NCBI GenBank assembly: GCA_963693315.1 | Contig: OY856188.1 | Location: 215,028,953-215,092,952, forward strand | Source of the DNA: Diogma glabrata | Lineage: Eukaryota; Arthropoda; Insecta; Diptera; Cylindrotomidae | DNA: 64,000 nt | Reading direction: 5' to 3' | Shown here: positions 50,466 through 64,000 of the stretch, piece after piece | Layout of the letters: each line of letters begins with the position of its first letter | Numbering within the stretch: position 1 is the stretch's first letter | The notes under the pieces: generated by a model | The model's database searches: none | What the model saw: only the letters and a program-made list of their open reading frames with translations | What the model was told of the DNA's origin: nothing | Translations under genes and position numbers: made by a program

Positions 50466-51752
50466 ATCTTCGTTTAAATTAATGTTTTACAAAACAATTA
50501 CATATTAGTATTTGTGCAGTAGTTTATTCATAAAAATGAAGTGTTGCATTAAAATATGTACAAATAATCTTAAATAAACTGATATTTGATCATCGAATCA
50601 ATGATTAGAATATTTTTACTAATACTATGCATAAAAAGGGTTTAGAATGATGTTTTAACAAAAATATAAAGTATTTGCTTTACAAAAACTGTTATTTTCT
50701 AGTTTAATTTTATATATTATTACTCCACGTAAATGTCATTTTCTTAATCCATCGTTGTCAAGCCAAATTTCAAACGCTATCACAGCCGAATGTAAGGTGT
50801 TCTTAAAGTAATTCAATATGATTAAAATTTGTGTTGTATGGACAATTAAAAATATTTATATATGGAAATATAAGGGAATATTTTATTCAAACATATTAAG
50901 CTTTTAAATTTATATGTAACATTTATTATTTCTTTTATTTGTTTTGAAAATATAAATATGCAAATTGTAAACAGTACCACCCAGCTAGAATGCAAACACT
51001 ATAATAAAAATTAGATGCTGCATTCAAAATGTCTAGTTACTCTTCCATAGATATTTATTCAATGACTTAACACAAAAAGTAGCACTTCAGCTCCTAATTA
51101 AATAATATACTATTTGCCTTCAAACGGTTTTCTTTAATTTTGTTTTTATTGCATGGACCTAATTTTTACTATTTCATTCATTACTTTTTAAATTTATCAA
51201 TTACCAAAAAAAAATTGTCTAGTTTTCTTTTCCATAGAATTTTAATATTTATTATCCATACTCAACATAAAAAAATATACACATTCAAAATATCATATAT
51301 ACACAATCATAAACATCCTGTAACTGATTTCGTTATTCTAATTTCCAAACTGTGCATACGTTTAATGAATCTGTGAATAGCTTTATTCAAAATTTCGTTA
51401 ATACTTGTAAAAAATAATATTTTGGTGCACAGAATTTCAAAACTGTTCAGACTTTTCATGGTATATGTGCATTATATTTCAAAACATTGCAGCAATCAAT
51501 AGTATGGGTAATATTTTGTGAACAAATATTAAAAATGAACAGTAGCAGTACTAATACTTTTGTGTGTTTCGTTTTCTTATTTTTAGTTTGTGTGTATTGA
51601 GATTTAAAGTTGAAAAGAGAATACATGTTTTGTATGTTTAAATTTGTATACATATATGGAGAAATGAATGAAAGCAAATATTTGAAACACTGGACAAAAG
51701 AAAGAAATTTGATGTTCATAAAATATTATTTTAAACGGTTTAATTCAATTTA

Positions 51753-51986
51753 TACCGCATTCACAGCGACATAGCAAATTAGTAGATGTAATTTAAATCT
51801 GTGCTGTAAACACTTTTTATTTTAAAATCTTGCAACTAATTTGATATCTAGGCCTACTACAATTACAAACGGTTCAAATACTTACGATTCAAATTACAAT
51901 CTACGTTTTAAACTCATATTAAATATGCCAAGATGCAAATTATAATATACTATCTACTAATTTGATATGTCGCTGTGAATGCGGTA
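51753..51986. mobile_element. PIF/Harbinger-type MITE, 234 bp, TTA duplication
   Basis: TACCGCATTCACAGCGACAT at the left end and its inverse at the right end, extending about 35 bp through AGCAAATTAGTAGAT with one or two differences. TTA flanks both ends (51750-51752 and 51987-51989). A 3-bp TTA duplication is typical of PIF/Harbinger MITEs. Interior is non-coding. It is nested in the hAT element. Confidence 0.8.
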
Positions 51987-52094
51987 TTAAATTGTTAATT
52001 GATGTTGGTTTTTGCGCCCTTATTTTCGTGATAAATTGAGCGCCCTGTTTTACTGTGCACTTTTGTACAACGCAGGACCGGCCCTGTTTGTATG

Positions 52095-54599
52095 CTTTGT
52101 TAGGATCATAATCATTTTTAATTGATGAACGCAATGGGTGTCTCTTTTACAAGTCTTTCTTATTTTCTATAAACCCACACTTTTATCGGTTTATTTGAAT
52201 TATTTTGCCAGTCAGAAATCTTAATCTAAATATTTCAACTATTTTATTTTTAAAATCTAATTTATATTGATATTTATACTCATCTTTTTTGTTTTTATTT
52301 TTGCACTTGCTCTTTTATCTATTTTGCACTTTCTGACAACCACCAAAATCTAATATTTTATGGTATGTGGTTTTGTTTAAAAAATATGTACTAATAAATT
52401 TTTTATAAAAAATTTAATTAACTTAATTTCATAATTTAACTATATTTTCGTAATTTTTTACAAATGAAAAATGATTAGATCCGGCGCTTCATGAAACATC
52501 AAACAGAACTTTTAAACTAAAACTTAAATCACAAACAAAAAATTATTTAATCAAAATTTTTACGGATAAATCAGACAGAACCTCAACTAAAAAAAAAATA
52601 TTCTTCCATTACAAAACTACAACAATAGACAATCGGATTTCTTTCAACAAATCTATAATTTGCTATCATTTGTATTAACGTTTGTCTATCGAATTGTTGA
52701 AACAAAAAAAATGAAAAATTGAGTTTCATTAATTATTCAAAAAGAATCTAGAATCCGTCAATGTTCATCTTTTCAGAAGGCTACCCTGTTATTTAGATTC
52801 ATTTGTCAAAACTTTCAAAATTTGAACCTTTTCTTTCAAATTTTTTGTATTATTATTTTATTTATAACGATTTTTTTTTCGTATGTAGAAGTTATATCCT
52901 ACAAACTTCACTTGAACATTGCGGTCCTATAACCAAAACATAAAATAAAAAAAATTATGATAAATGGTTTTTTAGTCCGAATAAATATAAATAGTTTATT
53001 TAATTAAAGAAAAAATTTCTGTTGTGGTTAAATTTAATTTTTTTTTGTATTTATTTTATTGTAAAAATAAAAAGAATTTTATTTATGTGAAAAAGACAAT
53101 CGTCATAAGAGTAAAACATCCGTTCTTGATTTTCTAGAATTTATATTTGTATCTATTCAAATGTCTTTCATTTGTATTCAAAATTTTATAATTTTTTATT
53201 TTTTATTTTTTGACCTTCAATTAATATCGTTTGACCTACTACTCAGATAAAATAAAAGATTTATTCGATATACATATAAATGTAATAACTTCCGATTTTA
53301 TTTTCCTAATGAATTAAGGTACTTTGTTGTTGGAAATTGAAAAGATAGAAGAATGAAAAATGTTAAGTTCCGTAACAAAATTTTTGATCGATCGATTTTT
53401 ATGGTTAAAAGTTGTGCCGAACAAATGACCTTTTATATGGTTCAAGAAGTTAAAATCTATTGTTTGTAAGTTTTAAATTGCATCATGTTGCTGCTTATAT
53501 GATAAAATCTGAAATTAGAGGATGCGAAATTTGTTTTTAACTATACGATTTTATATGGTTGGTTTTCCAATTAGTAATAGCATATTAGAATTTTTAAAGT
53601 AGTATTTATTGTAGTATATTAAAATACGTAGCTAGCTTACGAGCACGCAGTTTGTGTTCGAATTCGTCGTTATATATAGTGTTAAGTAATTGTCTACAAA
53701 TTTCGAGCTTTTTCAAAATGCCATAAGTGAAACTAATATGACAGTATTACAGATTTCATCGGGTTTAATTCGCTATATCTTAAAATTGAAATTGCCGAGA
53801 CCGTTAACTAATTTAAACCAATTAATAATATTGTTATTTATTAATTTATTTTATAATTGTTTTTTTTATAAAGAAGTACCTTATTGGGTTTCTATTTTAA
53901 TAATGATCGTAGTCTGCTTGTTATACAATTTAGAGTAACTTCCAGATAAAAATATCAGTCAGATAACTAAAAATTGATTTTGTTCACAAAAACCTCTGGT
54001 TATATATATCTAACAAATAACTATTCTGTATAAGGTTGTATTTATTTATATTTAGTGGGTCTATTTTTATTCAATACTTGTCAAAAGTAAGAAGTTCAAA
54101 AGTAATAAAAATAGGAATCAATAAAATAAAAACAAACATAAAATAACTTTTAAAGAGCACTAAACTCAACCGTAATAAACTCAACCAATACCCTAAATCC
54201 AGTCTTCAGGAGCTGAAATGTAAGAGCTTAATTTTTCCTTCATTGTTGATGTTGTAGCGTCGGCTATTAGTGCTACTCGTCTGAGTTTGTATCTTATTCA
54301 GGAACACTATTTGGGTGACCATCACTGCCGAGATCTTGACTCGGAGTTTTGTATTTTTACCTCTCACCCCTTGTAATTTAGAAAACTCAGAAAAAGGCTA
54401 TTTGAATACTTCTAAGACTCCGTAAGCTCTCTAGGATAGAACACGGTTATTTTCAAAGGACTATGAAGCCCTTGGAAGCTCCTAAGATTATTTTTAGAAG
54501 CTCTTTAAATGCAAAATATTTACAACAGACACTGGAACCACAATACCACTGAGAAATTAATTGCTTGTTTGTTTGTTTATATGTTTGTTCATTAAATCG
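52095..54599. other. Unannotated AT-rich intron sequence
   Basis: No repeat recognised. One frame at 53690-53938 encodes 82 residues with a hydrophobic carboxyl end (VPYWVSILIMIVVCLLYNLE). It starts at a non-ATG codon and has no recognisable family, so it is not called as a gene. Confidence 0.4.
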
Positions 54600-55040
54600 T
54601 ATCGCGCATTAAAATATGATATAAGCCAATATTTTATTATTGGATAAAGAGAATCAAAATAAAATTAAAACGTAACGCTTTTACCTTAAAAGACAAATTT
54701 TTAGAAAAATTTTCATGCAAACGAAACAAAAATTGGGATGCTAATAATCCAGGCAGTAGAATATTCCGTGAGCATGCGACTCAATCGCTCCCTCAATGAT
54801 TAAAGCTCAGATAAAGAGCGAAAGAATAAAAGCTCGTTTCTTCATAATCAAGGAACACTGCATAAATATATAAGATTGAAGGTGCTGCCGTTCACTGAAT
54901 ACTGCAGTTCATCCGCTATCACCCCTAAGATATCCCCTTGGTCAGTGATATATTACTACTCAATGGTATATGATATATCTCACGCTATCTCGCATGTTAA
55001 TAGCAAGGACTGAAGGTTGTTACACCCGTAGATCGAAAAT
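54600..55040 (+). repeat. Family-A repeat, copy 1
   Basis: Shares, in the same order, AAAATATGA(T/C)(A/-)TA, GCCAATATTT, TAGAAAAATTT, ACTGCAG(T/A)(T/A)(C/-)A, CATCCGC, AGCACCCCTAAGATAT-type and GTTACACCCGT/GTCACATCCGT words with 58965-59420. Many substitutions separate the copies. No coding frame or terminal inverted repeat was seen. Confidence 0.65.
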
Positions 55041-55224
55041 AAAAAAAAATTTACAAATCAACCAAATTTAATTTCTCCATGCTACTCGAAAGTTTGTCCG
55101 AAACACAAATAACAAGGCAATTGAGTATCTAGAGTAAAAATAAATTGCTGTCGGCAAGTTTGTAAATCAAAAACTAACGCATTCGTCATATATACATGAA
55201 ATGGTTTGCTTGTAGTGCTAATTG

Positions 55225-55312
55225 CCCTTGTAGGACTGACCAGGCCCTGATCACGCCCTGACTGTATTCAGGTTTTTTCTCACTAACTAATTTTTGCTCG
55301 GGATAGTGTCAT
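55225..55312 (+). repeat. Family-B right-end fragment
   Basis: ATTGCCCTTGTAGGACTGACC through CCCTGACTGTATTCAGG to TTTTTGCTCGGG matches the right end of copy 1 (5698-5785) almost base for base. The rest of the element is missing to the left. Confidence 0.75.
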
Positions 55313-55444
55313 GTTCTTGCTTAGTTTAAGCATGAGCTGTACGGCCAGTTTAGAAACAAACATAAAGCATTGTGGTTAAAAGGGCAAGAATTAAAAAACT
55401 ATAAGACATTTTTAACATTTTTAGAAGACCAGTTGCGTTGATTC

Positions 55445-56080
55445 CCGAGCAGAAATTAGTTAGGGAAAACTTGAATACAGTCAGGGCATGATCAGGGCCT
55501 GGTCAGTTTAACAAGGGCAAACCCTATTAAGGCAAGCTGATGTGGGCCTGTTCCGGGCCTGATTTAGAATACCCTTTTAGGGTTAACCTTATTTGAATAT
55601 ATCCAGCCTTGCAGCCAAATTCTGTAATTGTGAAGCGGTGAAGTGATAAGTTTTTTAATGAAAAGAAACGAAGAAATTTTTATCACTTCACCGCTTAACA
55701 GTTACAGAATTTGGCTGATGATCAGGTTTTTCGTATTTGACCCTTAGCTGAAATTTCAATTGGTTAAAATTCACTAGAGTATTATCCATTTTAGAAATAT
55801 ATATATATAGTTAAAATTGAATCATGTATGTTTTATTAGCTATCGCTTCTCGGCTGAAATACTATAATAATAGTTATTAAGGTGGTATGGATGTTTTAAT
55901 TTTTAAATAAATATATATCAGGGTCTGGTCCGGATTTCCCAATCTGGGGCTGATCCGATTATCCCAATCAGGGTCTGATGGTATTATATCAATCATGGTC
56001 TGATCCGGTAATCCCAATCATGACTTGAAAGGGGAAAAGCGTTACACGCATGAACAGGACCCAATCAGTCTTGTTCATAA
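55445..56080 (-). mobile_element. Family-B repeat, copy 3, with nested hairpin and minisatellite
   Basis: Inverted relative to copy 1. Its end CCCGAGCAGAAATTAGTTAG at 55447 is the inverse of the copy-1 right end. CAGTCAGGGCATGATCAGG, GGGCCTGTTCCGGGCCTG and the core CTTCTCGGCTGAAATAC follow. The distal flank at 55919-56020 is a tandem of four units of about 26 bp (GGTCTGATCCGG plus AT(C/T)CCAATCA). The element's far end is lost where the hexanucleotide array begins. Confidence 0.7.
55613..55716. mobile_element. Small hairpin MITE nested in family-B copy 3
   Basis: AGCCAAATTCTGTAATTGTG, then AAGCGGTGAAGTGATAA, is followed by a short loop and the inverse TTATCACTTCACCGCTTAAC and GTTACAGAATTTGGCT. 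The stem is about 38 bp with two mismatches. Copy 1 of family B lacks it, so it inserted later. Confidence 0.75.
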
Positions 56081-56088
56081 CATATACA

Positions 56089-58003
<1,915 letters not shown>

Positions 58004-58829
58004 AAGTGTTTATTTTAGATCATTTTCTCCGCCAAGCCTTACCATATTCCATATATGCTATTTTGTGTGATTCTTAAATATAGGTATGTATAAATAGTCC
58101 AATCATAATTTTACATTGGTGATTACGAGCGACTTGACTGTTTTATACAATATGGCTCATTATTTAAACATGTGCCAATTTTAAGCAACAATTTTTGAAT
58201 TTGATTATTGTAATTAGTAATAATAGTAGTTTAATCAATTAGTGTTTAATGTATATTGAATTGAGTACATTACTTTATTCTCTGACAAAGAATTATGTAT
58301 TATATAAAATAGAAACGTTTTCTACGATTAAAACAATAAACCTTTATTGTTTTAATTGAGAAATCAAATTTCTGATTAGAAAAAAACCGTGATGATAAAA
58401 ATCCCTATTCCAAACAATCAAACAAATTCAACTAAAAGAAATAAGAGAATTTAACTTAAAATTTGATTTTGAACAAAACGTAATAAAACATATAAACGGA
58501 TTTGGCACAATCAGCGTAAAGCACAACACATACAGCACGGACTTTAAAAACGGCCAAGCACTATAAATATATTTTAAATTCTCATACAATCACAACAAAT
58601 AATTGTACATCGCGGTTTTTAAATTAAAGCAAGTCAAACAAAAACCTTTCTAGATGTTTCATAAATAGCTTAGCAGCAACATCCTATGATGATTTAAATC
58701 ATCTTGATTATTTAAAAAAATCATTGATTTAAATCAATTGAAGAAATTTCTAAAATTTTTAAGCAAATTGAAAATAATTTTTTTTAATATAATGTATTGT
58801 AGGATAGGATTTCATAGGTAGGATTTCAA
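58004..58829. other. Unannotated sequence
   Basis: No gene. A palindromic ATGATTTAAATCAT-type cluster lies near 58685-58735; a similar TTGATTTAAATCAA cluster lies at 60470-60490. Confidence 0.4.
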
Positions 58830-59420
58830 TATGTTTTACAACAACACATAGAATCCTTTTAAGAGCAAGGTAACTTGCGTGTTAAGGTGATGATGGACGC
58901 AATTTTTTGTTGTTTATTAAGTTTTCCTTAAAGAATTGACAACTAAACAATAAATCCTATATGACATAATAAAATATGACTTATGCCAATATTTCATGGT
59001 AGGATAAAGAAAATAAAAAATTAAATTGTTTAGAAAAATTTGTACGAACAAAACTAAAATTGAATTGCTAATATTAGGCGGCATTAAGCGGCATTGCTAT
59101 AGCCCATGATCATGTGACGCTCTGTCTTCCTCAAATAATAAAAGACTAGATATAGAGTTCTATACAGGCTCGTTTTTTTAGCAAGCAATATCGTGCCATA
59201 TTGAAGGAATATCCCATATAACTAACATTGAGAACATTACCGTTGGACTGCAGAATACAGCTCATCCGCCAGCACCCCTAAGATATTACCTTGGCTAGTG
59301 ATATCTCACTTCTATTGACAGTGGTATGTGATTGCTCACGTTAACACATATGTCAGTAGGAAGGGAAGATCTAGAGTATGCGAAGCTGTCACATCCGTGA
59401 ATCAAAAATAAAAAATTTAC
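58830..59420 (+). repeat. Family-A repeat, copy 2
   Basis: The longest copy. ACAACAACACATAGAATCC at its left, then ATGATGGACGCAA, AAATATGACTTATGCC, CTGCAGAATACAGCTCATCC, CCAGCACCCCTAAGATATTA and GCTGTCACATCCGTGAATC. Right-hand parts match 54600-55040, left-hand parts match the inverted copy at 46184-46575. Ends are uncertain. Confidence 0.68.
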
Positions 59421-61413
59421 ATATCAACAAAAACTGGTTCCTCCATGGAAAGTAGAAAATTTGGGAAAATTAAATTCAAAATAAAATGATGTTTTAATGT
59501 TAAATCGTAGAAAATACCAATACACAAATACAATAGATAATTGAACATTTGAATTAAAAATTCAATCTAATATAAAAATATTTTCAAATTTGCTACCGTT
59601 AACTGAGAGGTGATCCAAACATTAATTTTGAATAGCACAGAATACAACCATGTGATTAATTTAGCTCCAAACTGACAAGTTTATAAGAACATCCGTAGTT
59701 GCTCTTTTTTCCGAAAGCATTGAATGTGATAAGCTACTTTTTAACATTGTCCCAGACATCAGAATTCCGGATGTATTCAAGTCTATGGTTGTACAGCTAC
59801 TATCAAATGTTTTTTGATTTTTGCAATTGTAAAGTACTCAGGCAAGGATTGTCAAAATGTGAGATGCGCTCACCATTTGTTTTAACCTATACCTGAGCTA
59901 CCTTCTCCTGACCAACGGCATCTGTTTCCTGTCATGCTAAGACTATTGCATAGTGATTACGACTGAAATAATAAATAATTACATATCAAATAGAGTATTA
60001 AACGCCAATCCAGTACCACATGCTTACAAAAAGACTTTCCCACTAGAAATTGGTTTCTATTAAGATTTTAAAGATATTAAATCTTAGCAGTTGCCTGACA
60101 CGAGTTATTAACAGTTGTTACGTATATAAGTTGCAACTTACAAAACCGTTTAATGTTACCCAGTTATATGTATGTCCGAGGAACTTGTCGAGCCTGCAGA
60201 ATAGGATATAGCCGACAAACAAAGTAACAAAGTATCTTCGTTTGGCAACGTCGTTTGACAAAAAACGTTTTTCGCTAGAACAACAATCATTATTTCAGTG
60301 TAACGATCCAGCAGCTAAAAACTATTCCTTTACTTTTGTCTTCCTAATTGACTCTCAAAAAAATATACTCAAGCTAATGATTAATATAAAGTAGGGTCGG
60401 TTCTTCAAAAATTTATTCAAATTAAACTAAATTTTTATATACATCAAACAAATCCGATTTAAATAAAAAATATTGATTTAAATCAAATAAATCCGATTTT
60501 TTTTTGATTTTTTAAAAAAAAATCAGATTTTATGTAACCCTGCTTAGCAACAAATAATCTAGAATTGCGATTCTTAAGCTAGACCTGTTGCTTTAACACA
60601 TTTACTGTACATATACTGTAAGAATTACGTAAACTGTACATATCTAGTTGAACTGATTTGTAAATATTTTTGTTTATGTAGATATTTAAATAGCTCAACA
60701 GCAGAATGAATTTTTAAAAACCTATAACTGATTTGAGAACACCAAGGTTGATTAAGATGCTGGATAATCATACACATACACATAAATGCGGAAAGAAATT
60801 CGTTTTAAGAAAAACAAAATTAAGATCAAACACACATTACACAAAGTTCAGGTGAAAACTAATTCTAAACTGTTGCCCAAAATTTAACCAGAACGCAGAA
60901 TATTTGTTTCTACGAAAGTTTCACAAAAGTTTCTTCGAATAAATACTTAAATCATTCACACATTTAGAAATTTTAAGGAGATAGTAGTTTGAGTATACTC
61001 AACTGCTCCTCAAAATTTCCCAAATCGCATTAAAGAATATATATTTAAACCAATTTTAGCTGTACTTAGCACTACCTAGCAGGTAGGCATGGTTAAAACT
61101 ACCTATAGGAGGTATGGTTCACATACATAAATATATCTTTTAAATTGCTATATCAATTCATTATGCAAAACGATCATTATTTTGAAATTTTTTTCTGATT
61201 AAAAACCAATTCCAAACTTATACATTCAACAACTTTATTAACCTGCTAATTGACCTAAATTTCATGTGATGGAAATTTTACAAATTCAATTAACATGATC
61301 AACAAGTATAAAATAGCCATGATCACTCTTATTAGATTTATCATAAATATTTATATAAACACCAAAATTATACTAAAATAATAAAAAATTTGAAAATTAC
61401 AATTTTTGCGCAA
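59421..61413. other. Intron sequence next to pb exon 1
   Basis: No repeat family seen elsewhere in the window and no convincing frame (59699-59896 has no ATG-supported motif content). The repeat-free 2 kb just downstream of the pb donor would be a reasonable place for intronic enhancers, but I see no specific sites. Confidence 0.4.
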
Positions 61414-61415
61414 AC

Positions 61416-61824
61416 CTTGAGCTGTATTCTTCCTGGCTGTTTTCTTTTCTTTCATCCATGGATACTCAGGTACCCCATCCATATTACTATTATTATCTTG
61501 TGGACCGATTAGTTGATAGTTTTGTTGTCCCATTTTTGGTGGGCTATCAGGACTTAAATGGGTTAAAAACTCTGCCATAGAAGGTTGAGAGTTAATGAAA
61601 CTCGTTTCGTTTGTCATCCAGTATTGATTATTTGGCTCATTAACCATTAAACGTTTGTCACAATTATTATTATTGTTATTTAGATTAGAAAGGGGTCCAC
61701 CTAGTTTTGCAACCATTTGTTGTTGAGCAGATTGTTGCGCTTGTAATTGAAGCGTATTTAAGGGCGGTTCGGATTTAATTTGGGGACATATTTGAGGATC
61801 TATCGCACTACACACTTCTTGCAT
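61416..61824 (-). CDS. pb: proboscipedia (Hox2) first coding exon, amino-terminal part
   Basis: Homeodomain transcription factor of the labial palp and maxillary segments in insects; it acts in the nucleus. The exon gives 136 complete codons plus one base. It opens with MQEVC, followed by an IKSEPPLN stretch, glutamine- and asparagine-rich linkers, FINSQPSMAEFLTHLSP near residues 76-92, and the hexapeptide EYPWMKEKK near residues 121-129, which in Hox proteins contacts Exd/Pbx. These blocks and their order are those of insect pb and vertebrate Hoxa2/b2. The start is preceded by CAAA, a good insect translation context. After codon 136 (CAA) and one G the sequence reads GTTTGC, a phase-1 splice donor at 61415-61414, placed as in other pb genes just after the hexapeptide. 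Reading on past the donor ends soon in a stop. The homeobox must lie on a later exon, which I did not find to the left. Identification is very secure; the splice position is strong. Confidence 0.95.
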
Positions 61825-63737
61825 TTTGTCACTAAATTTGTTGTCACTTTTGAATACTAATTAAATAAAAATTTTAACCGCAAACACATCTCACTTGTAA
61901 ATTATCAACTTTGATCACAATCACTGAAATCTTTCATTACTCTTCATTTTTTTAAATAATATCACTATAGTTTCACGACACACGAATTAACATATCCACG
62001 ATCACTTGATAATATTTCTTTCACAATTTGAAATTCTATATTAATACATAATACAAAGCGATAACCATTCTTCGCGTTTTAACGTACATTATTCAACTAA
62101 ATCATAAAGTTTTTATCGAAGAGAAAAAAAAATGGTTGACGTTAAACCAAAATCCAAATACAAAAACAACAATAAAATAACAATACTAAAACTAATATAA
62201 AAAAATAACAAAAGATAAAATGTGGCAATGGAGCTTTAGTTGGATAGTTCGATGGATGTATTCAAATTTAGTATGATATAAAAACTTCATTTGAAGTTCT
62301 TCGTCATCAAAACACAATTTTTTTATTTGAAAACTTCTTTTGTATAATAAATTCTATTATATATACCACGTGACTCTACTGACCAATGGCGGGTTAACTA
62401 CTGACAAATAAAAAGACAACAAATAAAAGAAAATCCAACAAAACTCAATATCAAAAATACAAAACAGTAAAAGGCGTGATCTTAGTTTGAAGAAAAATAT
62501 TTTGTTTTATTTAATATTCTATTTGAATGCGCATTTCCATTTGCGCAAATGGGCGGAGCACATACATACCTTTATATTCTTTACATTTTGATGTATATAC
62601 ATTTTGTTGTTTTTGTTTCTTTCATAGTCTAATAAAAAGTCTCCAAAAATTTTGTAGAAACTTTTATTTTTTAATGTTCATATAATACAAAAATGTTGAA
62701 ATTTTTATTTTTAATATAATTTTATACAAATTTTTGGTGGTTTTGGAGTTTTTTCCTACAATTTTAATGCATATTTTAAATTGTTTCGCTTATATTGTAT
62801 AAAGAAGAAACAAAAAATGCTGGCAAGAAAAACTTGAGATACAAAAGTTTGTTTTTTGTCTTTTATAAATATTTTTTTATTGTTTATTCGAGGGAAATGG
62901 AAAAACTGTATATCATAAAATACATCAATAGAACTTTGGTTATTTTAGATTAAAAAATTTGTTGCTGTGAATATAATTTAAAGTACAACAAACAAACAAA
63001 ATAATTTTGTATTTTTTGTGTATATAATTCAGTGTTATGATGAGTAGAGTGTAAGGTGAATTAAATCTTCAAGACAGAAAAAGAAGAAAATTTTAATATC
63101 GATAGAAATCAAATTATTAAATTATCTTATCACATAAAAATGGTAAACTTTTGATTGTTGGTTAATTAAGATAAAAAATTTTAACCTTAAGAAAATTATT
63201 TTAATTTTAATAAATATTACACTAACCATAATTATGTCATAACAACGGCATAGGTCTCACATATATAAGTTTTGATGAATATACAAAATTTAATTTCAAT
63301 GAATTCTTTAATTTAATAAATTATTAAATATAATATGAAGAATTAATACCCTAAACGCTATATAGACATCCAACCGCCGTCAACATAATTGAATTAATTT
63401 TCTTTTAAATTCTTATTTAATTATTAAATTATATTATTTTAGTTGGAATCAATAAAATAGCAAAACATGCGTTGAGGAAGAACAACTTTATAAATATAAT
63501 GGAAAGATTACCGTATAGGTATATGTGAATTAAATACAACGGTTGGTTGGACAAAACTAGCATTCGTTTACGCATCCAGAAGAGTCATAAAGAGAACAGA
63601 AAGCAAAGTTAAACAGATGGAAAAATGGAGAAAACATAAATTCTCGGAATTATCATAAATTTAATAAGAATTGCAGAAACCCTTCCACAAGGAGGCAATA
63701 GGTAGAAATAACAACCTAATAATTTTTTTAGGAGGTT
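61825..63737 (-). other. pb leader and 5' flank, no other gene seen
   Basis: AT-rich, with no open frame of note on either strand. On the minus strand a pyrimidine-containing stretch ending in ATTAG lies about 35 bases before the pb start codon and could be an acceptor of a 5'UTR intron, but this is weak. A CACGTG E-box lies at 62367-62372 and a CCAAT motif near 62383-62387. A compact group of promoter-like motifs is listed separately at 62539-62578. Confidence 0.5.
62539..62578 (-). promoter_or_regulatory. Candidate pb promoter motifs (TATA-like, GC box, palindrome)
   Basis: Read on the minus strand, AATATAAAGG (62578-62569) resembles a TATA box. It is followed downstream by CTCCGCCC (62558-62551, GC-box-like) and a perfect 12-bp palindrome ATTTGCGCAAAT (62550-62539). 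This is the most GC-rich spot in the pb upstream region. It would give a leader of about 700 bases unless spliced. Motif matches of this length arise by chance in AT-rich DNA, so this is only a candidate. Confidence 0.25.
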
Positions 63738-64000
63738 AAAGTCATGGAATTTTTTTTATTCTAAGTTAGGCATGTTTAGTGTTAATTATAATAAATTATT
63801 AATTAACGTCTCTGAATATCCGAAGATACCATGCAACTAGGGATTGGGATTAAGTTTGAATAAATTAAGTTTCTCTAAGAAATTGATGGACGATAACTTT
63901 AAAATTTTGAGGATTAAAACTATCATGGATAAAACGAAAAGGTATCAGAAAAAATCACGTTGAAAAGCAACAGTGCTACATCTTTTTATATGAACCGTAA
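63738..64000 (-). pseudogene. LINE 3' end, sister copy, cut by window edge
   Basis: Read on the minus strand it carries STVAFQRDFF and NPQNFK-like sequence, then GCATGGTATCTTCGGATATT in the 3'UTR and an AATAAAAAAAA tail at about 63740. These match the end of the LINE at 32390-34085 (TVAFQRDFF, GCATGGTATCTTCGGATATT). The upstream part runs out of the window. Stops and gaps show decay. Confidence 0.8.

Larger units (their letters stand above)
48756..52086. mobile_element. hAT element without transposase, perfect 8-bp duplication
   Basis: The left end CAGGGCCGGTGCAAGACA and the inverted right end CAGGGCCGGTCCTGCG share CAGGGCCGGT. TTTGTATG stands on both sides (48748-48755 and 52087-52094), a perfect 8-bp target duplication. 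Both subterminal parts contain GCGCCC words (GAAATGCGCCCC left; TTTTGCGCCCTT and GAGCGCCCTG right). The 3.3-kb interior has no hAT transposase, only a foldback with tRNA-like arms and a small MITE. It must have moved with proteins from elsewhere. Confidence 0.88.

Noticed and set aside
53690..53938. Small hydrophobic protein of 82 residues
   Set aside because: Non-ATG start, no promoter or splice context, and isoleucine/leucine richness expected from AT-rich DNA.
61351..61415. Extension of the pb frame beyond codon 136 (GLRKNCNFQIFYYF)
   Set aside because: It runs through a consensus splice donor into AT-rich intron and diverges from all pb proteins.

Overview
This is an AT-rich, intron-like stretch of an insect genome. 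The only host gene I can name is the first coding exon of the Hox2-class gene proboscipedia (pb, called maxillopedia in beetles), on the minus strand at 61416-61824. It encodes the conserved MQEVC amino end, a MAEFL block and the YPWM hexapeptide, and stops at a consensus splice donor before the homeobox. No homeobox exon was found further along the minus strand, so bases 1-61415 are read as the first coding intron of pb, at least 61 kb long. 61825-63737 is its 5' flank and leader. The protein features fit an insect pb, but the order cannot be fixed from this sequence.

The intron is a nursery of transposable elements, many nested. From left to right: a short MITE (411-505); family-B palindromic repeat (5293-5785); a tRNA-like foldback (11964-12352); a mariner-type MITE (12774-12987); a complex inverted/direct repeat (13654-14765); a LINE endonuclease fragment (21230-22114) split by a 4.4-kb CACTG-ended DNA transposon (22117-26501, TA target duplication); a 2-kb foldback (28708-30700); family-B copy 2 with two minisatellites (30900-32090); a dead LINE ORF2 with an expanded (AT)n array (32390-34085); and a degenerate minisatellite (34350-34865).

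Next comes a 7.0-kb CACTG-ended transposon (35201-42231, CG duplication) with an intact 777-residue transposase and an accessory protein gene. Two MITEs follow (42360-42715), then a hAT-like element with a 7/8 target duplication (43407-46835) enclosing an inverted-repeat element with a Crypton-like tyrosine recombinase pseudogene. A second hAT-type element has a perfect 8-bp duplication (48756-52086) and encloses a tRNA-like foldback and a TTA-flanked MITE. The right part has family-A repeats, family-B copies, and a 1.9-kb hexanucleotide array (56089-58003). The last 260 bases are the 3' end of the same LINE family on the minus strand.

The most interesting system is the pair of CACTG-ended transposons. 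Both carry a large transposase with a conserved carboxyl end and a multi-exon accessory gene, but the two genes are in opposite order in the two elements. In the larger element the accessory stop codon and the transposase start are only 5 bases apart.
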